Shown one piece after another: positions 58,100 to 64,000 of a DNA stretch of 64,000 nt. The position numbers and the translations under genes are program-made. Below the pieces are notes generated by a model. It made no database searches, was not told the origin of the DNA, and saw nothing but the letters and a program-made list of their open reading frames with translations. Position 1 is the stretch's first letter, and each line of letters begins with the position of its first letter. The DNA comes from Flavobacterium piscisymbiosum (GTDB taxonomy: Bacteria > Bacteroidota > Bacteroidia > Flavobacteriales > Flavobacteriaceae), in NCBI RefSeq assembly GCF_020905295.1, contig NZ_JAJJMM010000001.1, forward strand, positions 434,001 to 498,000, written 5' to 3'.

Positions 58100-59374
58100 T
58101 TACTCTTTAAGTGCTTTCACCAACACTTTATCAATCTTTACGCCATCCATATCAATGACTTCCAGCACAAATTTTTGCCAGATTAGTTTTTCGCCTTCTT
58201 TCGGGATATGAGAAAGCTCGGTCATAATCATTCCGCTTACGGTATTTACTTCGTAATCATTTGTTAGTTCATCTAACTCGAAATAAGTTAGAAAATCATG
58301 TAATGAATAATGTCCATCTACCAACCATGAACCATCTTCTCTTTCTATTAATTGAAATTCATCTTTATAAAAATCAGATGCATCTCCAACCAAAGCTTCA
58401 AGAATATCATTCAAAGTAATAATTCCCTGAAAAACTCCATATTCATCAGAAACTAAAGCATAATGAATTCCTGTTTTTTTGAAATTTTCAAGGGCTTTGT
58501 AAGCTGTTGTCTGCTCCATTAAATATGGGGCATCTATCATTATAGCACCTAAATCGAAATGATCGCTTTCGATGTTGGCAAATATATTCTTTAAGGTTAC
58601 GATACCAACAATATCATCGTAATTATCTCTGTAAACCGGATAAACAGTATGCAAATCCAAAAGAACAAGTTCCTTTATTTTGGTTTTATCAGCATTAAAA
58701 GGCAACATATCAACCGATTTACGGTGTGTCATCAATGAATTTACCTTTCGGTCGCCAATATGAAAAACACGTTCCACGATATCTTGTTCAATTTCCTGAA
58801 CTTCTCCGCCTTCTGTTCCTTCTTTTATAATGGCTTTAATTTCTTCCTCGGTTACTTTACCATCTGCGGAAGGTTTTATTTGAAAAACGTTCAATAAAAA
58901 ATCTGTCGAAGTCGTAAGCAACCAAATGAAAGGCGCTGTAATAATCGAAATAATTTTCATTGGCAATGCAACCATTTTTGCAATCGCTTCCGGATAATTC
59001 AACCCGATTCGTTTTGGCAATAATTCTCCTAAAACTAATGAGAAAAATGTTAAAACCACCACAACAATTCCCACTGCAACTGAATGTGCGTAAGGTTTTA
59101 AAACTGCAAATCCGCTAACAAATGTTTCTACATCAACGGTTATTTTATCACCACTATAAATACCGGTCAAAATCCCGATTAGTGTAATTCCGATTTGTAC
59201 TGTAGATAAAAACTTATTTGGCGAATTGGCTAAGTCAAGCGCAATTTTAGCACTTTTATTTCCTTTTTTTGCGGCAGTTTCGAGTCTGTTTTTTCTTGCT
59301 GAAATAAGTGCAATTTCAGACATAGAGAAAACTCCGTTTAATAGTATTAGAAAAAATATTATTAGTATTTCCAA
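58100..59374 (-). CDS. CNNM/CBS/CorC-domain membrane protein (HlyC/CorC family)
   Basis: The 424-residue protein has an N-terminal CNNM domain with three to four membrane segments (first 170 residues; ISARKNRLETAAKKGNKSA), two CBS domains (about 205-330) and a C-terminal CorC/HlyC domain (about 340-420, DGSWLVDGHYSLHDFLTYF). Members work in Mg2+ or Co2+ efflux or membrane homeostasis; haemolytic activity is a legacy label. The exact ion is not clear from sequence. Confidence 0.9.
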   Translation of the reverse strand: MEILIIFFLILLNGVFSMSEIALISARKNRLETAAKKGNKSAKIALDLANSPNKFLSTVQIGITLIGILTGIYSGDKITVDVETFVSGFAVLKPYAHSVAVGIVVVVLTFFSLVLGELLPKRIGLNYPEAIAKMVALPMKIISIITAPFIWLLTTSTDFLLNVFQIKPSADGKVTEEEIKAIIKEGTEGGEVQEIEQDIVERVFHIGDRKVNSLMTHRKSVDMLPFNADKTKIKELVLLDLHTVYPVYRDNYDDIVGIVTLKNIFANIESDHFDLGAIMIDAPYLMEQTTAYKALENFKKTGIHYALVSDEYGVFQGIITLNDILEALVGDASDFYKDEFQLIEREDGSWLVDGHYSLHDFLTYFELDELTNDYEVNTVSGMIMTELSHIPKEGEKLIWQKFVLEVIDMDGVKIDKVLVKALKE

Positions 59375-59433
59375 TTTGAGGGTTATTCGTTATTTAATAG
59401 TTCGTTAATATAATTTGCAACTTCGGTATTTCA

Positions 59434-59600
59434 TAGCCCTCCCGATAGCTATCCGGAGGAGTGAAAAGCCCGGAGCTAAAAAAACTAATTTTTCTTGCCA
59501 GAAAACAGTCGACTCCCGAAGCATCGGGATAAGCTCGTTTTATGGTATAGAAAAATAGTTTTTTTTGCGTCCCGATAGCTATCGGGATTTCACGTACAGC
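59434..59600 (+). ncRNA. Structured intergenic RNA element, possibly Flavo-1-like
   Basis: Read on the plus strand, the element starts AGCCC, then the hairpin CCTCC-C-GATAG/CTATC-C-GGAGG. It continues with GTGAAA (59461-59466), which pairs with TTTCAC (59588-59593), and a 17-bp stem of A/T tracts (about 59479-59495 with 59550-59566). Inside lie CCCGA/TCGGG (59514-59518 with 59524-59528) and the 16-nt palindrome CCCGATAGCTATCGGG (59571-59586). The nested pairing looks like a folded RNA. From memory it resembles Flavo-1 or a dispersed Flavobacterium repeat; strand and identity are uncertain. Confidence 0.45.
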
Positions 59601-59612
59601 TGGAAAAAGCTT

Positions 59613-60185
59613 CTACAAATTATCTATAACTGACGTTAATCGCTCTGTAATTTCTTCGATAGTTCCGATACCGTTTACGGCATAAAACTTGTTTTGTTCT
59701 TTATAATATCCAATTAGCGGAGCTGTTTTTTCATTGTATTCCTGATATCTTACACGAATTTTTTCTTCGTCCTGATCATCAACTCTTCCACTTGTTTTTC
59801 CTCTTTCTAACAATCGCGCTACCAAAATTTCATCATCGGCTTCTAATGCGATTGTAGCAGTAACACTTGACCCAATTGTTGGTAAAAATTTATCCAGTGC
59901 TTGTGCCTGATCTAATGTTCTTGGGTAACCATCGAACAAGAAACCTGCTGTATCAGGATGTTTGTTTACTTCGTCTATTAACATTGCAGTGGTAACTTCG
60001 CAAGGAACCAATTCTCCGTTGTCCATAAAAACTCTTGCTTTTTTACCTAAATCTGTATCATTTTTTAAATTAAAACGAAAAATATCTCCTGTAGAAAGGT
60101 GAGTCAATTTGTATTTTTCTTTTAAAAATTCTGCCTGAGTTCCTTTTCCTGCTCCTGGCTTTCCAAATAAAACAATATTAATCAT
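59613..60185 (-). CDS. adk: Adenylate kinase
   Basis: The 190-residue enzyme (MINIVLFGKPGAGKGTQAEF) has the P-loop GKPGAGKGT (8-16), the AMP-binding HLSTGDIFRF and FLFDGYPRT, and a short LID region (RGKTSGRVDDQDEE) without zinc Cys residues. It converts ATP plus AMP to 2 ADP in the cytoplasm. hpt lies 74 nt upstream and may be co-transcribed with it. Confidence 0.96.
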   Translation of the reverse strand: MINIVLFGKPGAGKGTQAEFLKEKYKLTHLSTGDIFRFNLKNDTDLGKKARVFMDNGELVPCEVTTAMLIDEVNKHPDTAGFLFDGYPRTLDQAQALDKFLPTIGSSVTATIALEADDEILVARLLERGKTSGRVDDQDEEKIRVRYQEYNEKTAPLIGYYKEQNKFYAVNGIGTIEEITERLTSVIDNL

Positions 60186-60259
60186 AATATGAGTGAGTGT
60201 TGTTACTTCTGTTTTTTATAAGAAGTTTTAAATGAATATATAGTTGTGTGTGTTTATAA

Positions 60260-60790
60260 TTATTCTGCCAATTTATATACTTCGGGTAAATTTCGTCCTA
60301 AACCATCGTAGTCTAATCCGTAACCCACGATGAATTTATTTGGAATCCTGATTCCGATGTAATCTATTTTGATGTCTTTTTTATAGGCATCTGGTTTAAA
60401 GAACAAAGTCGCAATTTTAAAATGTTTTACATTTTGCGCTTTAAACATCGTTTTTAATTCTTCGATCGTGTTTCCGGTATCGATAATATCTTCGATGATA
60501 ATTACGGTTCTGCCGGATAAATCCTGATTGATTCCTATTAACTCCTTTACGGTATTAGTAGATTCGGTTCCTTCGTAAGATGCCATTTTGATGAATGAAA
60601 CCTCGCAAGGGCTTTTGTACTTTTTTAAAAAATCTGCAACGACCATAAATGCACCATTCAAAACCCCAATAAAAATTGGAGTATCATCTCCAAAATCATC
60701 TTCTACCTGAGCTACTAATTTGGTCAAAGCAAAATCAATTTCTTTGGCCGAAATAAACGGAACAAATTGTTTATCGTGAAGTTGTATCAT
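60260..60790 (-). CDS. hpt: Hypoxanthine(-guanine) phosphoribosyltransferase
   Basis: The start chosen is MIQLHDKQFVPFISAKEI (176 residues); the frame is open nine codons further, but that lies close to the -7 box. The PRPP-binding motif VIIIEDIIDTGNTIEEL is at about 96-112, with the flexible loop SYEGTES near 71. It converts hypoxanthine or guanine with PRPP to IMP/GMP for purine salvage, functionally close to adjacent adk. Confidence 0.93.
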   Translation of the reverse strand: MIQLHDKQFVPFISAKEIDFALTKLVAQVEDDFGDDTPIFIGVLNGAFMVVADFLKKYKSPCEVSFIKMASYEGTESTNTVKELIGINQDLSGRTVIIIEDIIDTGNTIEELKTMFKAQNVKHFKIATLFFKPDAYKKDIKIDYIGIRIPNKFIVGYGLDYDGLGRNLPEVYKLAE

Positions 60791-60814
60791 TATTTTTATG
60801 TTTAAAATAATGGG

Positions 60815-60822
60815 CAAAGATA
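60815..60822 (-). promoter_or_regulatory. -7 box upstream of hpt
   Basis: On the minus strand TATCTTTG is an exact TAnnTTTG match about 25 nt before the hpt ATG. TTG triplets occur upstream only at 12 nt and 26 nt, outside the usual range, so the -33 box is doubtful. Confidence 0.45.
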
Positions 60823-60973
60823 CAGAATTACAACCAAACTGTAAGTATCAAAATAGGCTGTACACATATTTTTTTAAGAATGTTAAATATGACTTAATAT
60901 TTACTTTTTTTTTCTCCCTACTATTTTTAATTTTACTAAATTGTTGTTCTATAAACATTTAACCCCAAGATTA

Positions 60974-62245
60974 ATGAAAACCACGGCACAAATATTTTCA
61001 ATATCCCTATTAGCCATACTGACGGCCTGCAACGGACAGGTTAAAAAAGAAGAAAAAGAAGCTCTTGCAAAACAACCCAATATAATTGTAAAAACAGCGA
61101 TTGGCGATCTTACTTTGCCGCCGCCGTATGCAACAGAATCTAAAACAAATAATAGTAAAGTCATTGGCTGGCCTGAAGGAAAAACGCCAATTGCACCTGC
61201 AGGATTTACGGTTACAAAATTTGCTGATCGATTTGAAAATCCGCGTTGGACTTATATCGCGCCAAACGACGACATTTTTGTGGTAGAAAGCGGAACAAGA
61301 ACCAGTAAAAATCAAATTACTGTTTTGCGTGATAAGGATAAAGACGGCAAATTTGAAACTCGCGAAGTTTTTATAAAAGACTTAAACAAACCTTTTGGAA
61401 TGTTGGTGCTAAAAGACTTTTTCTACATTGCCAATACAGACGGATTATACCGATATCCTTATAAAAACAATCCGCTAAAATTAGAAACTCAGGGAACTAA
61501 AATTCTTGAACTTCCTGCCGGAGGTTACAACAATCACTGGACAAGAAATATAATTGCAAATCCAGAAGGAACAAAAATTTACGTTTCTGTAGGTTCCGGA
61601 AGTAATGTTGGTGAGAACGGAATGGACAAAGAAGTTCGTCGTGCCGATATTTTAGAAATTAATCCTGACGGAACCGGAGAAAAAATTTATGCTGCCGGAC
61701 TTAGAAATCCTGTTGGAATGGACTGGAATCCTGCAAACAAGGAACTTTGGACAGCGGTAAACGAACGTGATGAATTGGGTGACGATCTTGTTCCTGATTA
61801 TATTACAAGTGTAAAAAGAGATGGTTTCTACGGCTGGCCTTATTCTTATTACGGAAACAATCTTGACCCAAGAATGAAAGGCGAACGTAAAGATCTTGCT
61901 GCTAAATCTATTGTTCCTGATGTTCCTGTTGGTGCCCACACAGCATCTTTGGGATTGGCTTTTTATAATAAAGAAGCTTTCCCTGCAAAATATAAAAACG
62001 GAGCTTTCGTTGGTCAGCACGGATCATGGAATCGCGCCAAAATATCAGGTTATAAAGTAGTTTTCGTTCCTTTTACAAATGGAAAACCCGGAAAACCTGA
62101 AGACTTCCTGACTGGTTTTGTTGCAAATGCTGATAAAGCTGAAGTTTACGGGCGTCCTGTTGCTGTAACAGTTATGCAAGACGGATCGCTTTTGGTGAAT
62201 GATGATAGTGGAAACACGATTTGGAAGGTAACGGCGAAAAAATAA
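60974..62245 (+). CDS. PQQ-dependent sugar dehydrogenase-like lipoprotein (sorbosone dehydrogenase type)
   Basis: The start chosen is MKTTAQIFSISLLAILTAC (423 residues, lipobox Cys19); upstream TTG adds 11 residues that do not fit a signal. The rest is a six-bladed propeller of the soluble glucose/sorbosone dehydrogenase fold, with HWTRNIIANPEGTKIYVSVG, RRADILEINPDGTGEKIYA, GLRNPVGMDWNP and GSWNRAKISGYKVVFVPF. It would oxidise a sugar or aldose at the membrane with PQQ. No PQQ synthesis gene is in the window and substrate is unknown. Confidence 0.85.
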   Translation: MKTTAQIFSISLLAILTACNGQVKKEEKEALAKQPNIIVKTAIGDLTLPPPYATESKTNNSKVIGWPEGKTPIAPAGFTVTKFADRFENPRWTYIAPNDDIFVVESGTRTSKNQITVLRDKDKDGKFETREVFIKDLNKPFGMLVLKDFFYIANTDGLYRYPYKNNPLKLETQGTKILELPAGGYNNHWTRNIIANPEGTKIYVSVGSGSNVGENGMDKEVRRADILEINPDGTGEKIYAAGLRNPVGMDWNPANKELWTAVNERDELGDDLVPDYITSVKRDGFYGWPYSYYGNNLDPRMKGERKDLAAKSIVPDVPVGAHTASLGLAFYNKEAFPAKYKNGAFVGQHGSWNRAKISGYKVVFVPFTNGKPGKPEDFLTGFVANADKAEVYGRPVAVTVMQDGSLLVNDDSGNTIWKVTAKK

Positions 62246-62290
62246 ATCCCAAATTTTTTAAATTCCAAATCCCAAACTTTACGCGAGTAA

Positions 62291-62433
62291 TTTTAAACAC
62301 ATAGAAACATAGGTTTTATTTTGCGAAAAGGTCATTGAAAACAAACACATTTCTTTCACATAGCTATGTGAATTAATGCTAAGTGAAACGCCTTTTTTAC
62401 GTCATCAAAAGCTATGTTTCTATGTGTTTAAAA
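62291..62433. repeat. Large inverted repeat with 22-bp perfect arms
   Basis: Arms at 62291-62312 and 62412-62433 are perfectly complementary (core ACACATAGAAACATAG), and pairing continues after one mismatch into TTTT/AAAA. The loop contains an 18-bp palindrome centred on CACATAGCTATGTG (62355-62372). It lies between the sugar dehydrogenase and TonB-receptor genes. Similar CATAG-rich repeats occur in Flavobacterium, as I recall; no T run marks it as a terminator. Confidence 0.75.
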
Positions 62434-62463
62434 TTATGCGCAAAAACTGATCAAAACTCTTTT

Positions 62464-64000
62464 ATGATTTTAAAAAAATATTGTTTTCTACTTTTTGTGT
62501 TTTGCATTTTTCATAATAGTAAAGCACAAGAAAAAGAAAGCAAAACTATTGATTCTCTCAAAACTCAGAAACTGGACGAAGTTGTTATCAGTTCACTTCA
62601 TGTTAATAATAGATTACAGAATACACCAGCAGCAATTGGCATTTTATCAAAAAAAGACCTTTTGCAAAATAATGCAACAGATATTACTACGGTAATTAAT
62701 ACAATTCCAGGAGTTTTTATGCAATCCTCTAATTTTACCACAACCCGCATTTCGATTCGTGGTATTGGCGCAAGATCTCCTTATGGAACTAATAAAATCA
62801 GGGCTTTTTATGGCAGTATTCCGCTGACTTCCGGGAACAGCGAAACGGTTATTGACGATATCGATCTGGAAAATATTGGGCAACTTGAAGTAATCAAAGG
62901 GCCGCTTTCGAGTATTTACGGCGCAGGTTTGGGCGGTGCGATTTTAATTTCACCTCAACTTTCTAAAACCAATGGAGAAAATGCCAGCGTAAGCAGCGTT
63001 TTCGGTTCGTTTGGATTACTTAAAAACAGTTTGAATTATAGTTTGAATGAAAAAAGTGCTAGTCTGAATATCAGTTACCATAATCTTAAAACCGATGGAT
63101 GGAGAGAAAACAGTTCATATAAAAGGGAAGGAATCACACTTGCCGGTGAATTATTCAAAAAGAAAAACAACAAACTGACTTATTTTACAAATTATACCTA
63201 TTTGAAAGCCTATATTCCAAGTTCGATTACTAAGGAAGTTTTTGAATCTAACCCAAAACTGGGCGCTTCGACCTGGGTGGCTTCAAAAGGGTTTAAAGAA
63301 TATAAATCTACTTTGGCAGGATTGGCTTATGATTTTAAAATTAATGATCATCTGAGTAATGCTACTTCAATATTTGTAAATTATAAAGACAGTAACGAAC
63401 CTCGTCCTTTTGATATTTTACGTCAATATACTTTTGGAACCGGAGGGAGAACGCAATTTTCAGGAGATTTTAAAATAGGAAAAACAGAAAATCAATTTAT
63501 TGCTGGAATTGAATATTTTACAGATAACTATAACGGAAATACTTTTAAAAACCTCTACAAAACCAACAACGGCCAGGGAAGTTTACAAGGAAATCAACTT
63601 ACTGAAACCGATCAGAAAAGACATTTTTATAATATCTTTTCGCAAATCAGAACGTTACTTTCTGATCAATTCGAAATTCAGGCAGGGTTAAATTATAATG
63701 AAACTCATTTTGAGCTAACGAATTTTCTGCCGAATAAGACCTCAACTGAAAAATACAGTTATGATGGAATATTTTCTCCTCAATTGTCTTTTTTATACAA
63801 ACCTAATTCCGAAAGAACTTTATACTTTTCGGCAAGTCGCGGATTTTCATTGCCTGCGACCGAAGAAACACTTACAAGTTCCGGCAACATCAATCCTGAT
63901 ATAAAACCTGAAAGCGGTTATAATTTTGAAGCTGGTGGAAAATTTTATTTCTTTAATAAAAATCTTTATACTGAATTTGCGGTTTACCGAATGGAAATAA
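62464..64000 (+). CDS. TonB-dependent outer-membrane receptor, N-terminal part (cut by window edge)
   Basis: From ATG at 62464 the frame stays open to the window end (512 codons). A signal peptide (MILKKYCFLLFVFCIFHNSKAQ) is followed by the TonB-box-like KLDEVVISSL. The plug reads NNATDITTVINTIPGVFMQS, ISIRGIGARSPYG and IGQLEVIKGPLSSIYGAGLG, and the start of the barrel follows. It lacks the SusC regulatory domain and so is a classical siderophore or vitamin-type receptor. The ending NINPDIKPESGYNFEAGGKF is a barrel motif. Ligand unknown. Confidence 0.92.
   Translation, partial: MILKKYCFLLFVFCIFHNSKAQEKESKTIDSLKTQKLDEVVISSLHVNNRLQNTPAAIGILSKKDLLQNNATDITTVINTIPGVFMQSSNFTTTRISIRGIGARSPYGTNKIRAFYGSIPLTSGNSETVIDDIDLENIGQLEVIKGPLSSIYGAGLGGAILISPQLSKTNGENASVSSVFGSFGLLKNSLNYSLNEKSASLNISYHNLKTDGWRENSSYKREGITLAGELFKKKNNKLTYFTNYTYLKAYIPSSITKEVFESNPKLGASTWVASKGFKEYKSTLAGLAYDFKINDHLSNATSIFVNYKDSNEPRPFDILRQYTFGTGGRTQFSGDFKIGKTENQFIAGIEYFTDNYNGNTFKNLYKTNNGQGSLQGNQLTETDQKRHFYNIFSQIRTLLSDQFEIQAGLNYNETHFELTNFLPNKTSTEKYSYDGIFSPQLSFLYKPNSERTLYFSASRGFSLPATEETLTSSGNINPDIKPESGYNFEAGGKFYFFNKNLYTEFAVYRMEI

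Noticed and set aside
60791..60817. Longer N-terminus of the hypoxanthine phosphoribosyltransferase
   Set aside because: It runs to within a few bases of the -7 box, leaving no room for the transcript start, and adds residues not expected in the family.
63500..63691. Short plus-strand frame near the window end
   Set aside because: It lies in another frame of the TonB-dependent receptor that runs from 62464 to the edge.
1..64000. CRISPR array, tRNA genes, insertion sequences or prophage
   Set aside because: No regularly spaced repeats, no tRNA-like cloverleaf and no transposase, integrase or phage protein were recognised by eye.

Overview
The window is a stretch of chromosome from a member of the Bacteroidota, almost certainly a Flavobacterium or close relative. 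The evidence is the low GC content, spacers full of A/T runs, promoters of the TTG-N17-23-TAnnTTTG type, no Shine-Dalgarno sequences, SusC/SusD (RagA/RagB) outer-membrane import pairs, an S46 dipeptidyl-peptidase, and ribosomal genes in the order rpsL-rpsG-fusA-rpsJ without tuf and followed after rplQ by carA. No tRNA, rRNA, CRISPR array, transposase, integrase or phage gene was seen.

Region 1 (1-18,330, all on the minus strand) holds translation and secretion genes. A str-type operon (rpsL, rpsG, fusA, rpsJ) starts at a good promoter near 18,300 and ends at a terminator near 14,740. A second promoter near 14,460 starts the merged S10-spc-alpha operon, which runs rplC-D-W-B, rpsS, rplV, rpsC, rplP, rpmC, rpsQ, rplN-X-E, rpsN, rpsH, rplF-R, rpsE, rpmD, rplO, secY, infA, rpmJ, rpsM, rpsK, rpsD, rpoA, rplQ. 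It ends at a terminator near 690. The start of carA follows with its own promoter. Three unexplained inverted repeats lie inside the long operon, at rpoA/rplQ, rpsK/rpsD and rpsN/rpsH.

Region 2 (18,425-36,960, plus strand) is an outer-membrane import region. It opens with a lone Omp85-like barrel protein, followed by three SusC/SusD pairs, the second with an extra lipoprotein. Each set ends at or is followed by a terminator or AT-rich spacer. The three SusC genes share a gap-free 49-nt upstream block and an almost identical first third of a kilobase, then diverge. No glycoside hydrolase, sulfatase, sigma or anti-sigma gene accompanies them.

Region 3 (37,000-47,010) is mixed housekeeping: rRNA methyltransferase RlmB, a DUF2490 barrel, a rhomboid protease, RarA, a minus-strand cluster (GNAT, radC, a YjjG-type nucleotidase, a secreted protein), a DUF1287 lipoprotein, the peptidoglycan-recycling ligase Mpl and a TPR protein.

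Region 4 (47,140-64,000) holds a 2121-residue alpha-2-macroglobulin-like protein with a TonB-receptor-plug-like insert and a CAEQ thioester motif, an S46 peptidase with DPP7-type specificity residue, a small outer-membrane barrel, obgE, a CNNM/CBS/CorC membrane protein, adk, hpt, a PQQ-type sugar dehydrogenase lipoprotein, and a TonB-dependent receptor cut by the window end. Three complex intergenic repeat structures lie here, at 53,576-53,717, 59,434-59,600 and 62,291-62,433. The middle one looks like a folded RNA.

The strongest candidates for something not yet described are the shared SusC leader cassette, the macroglobulin-plug fusion and the structured spacer before adk. All functional readings come from reading the sequence by eye; no database search was run.
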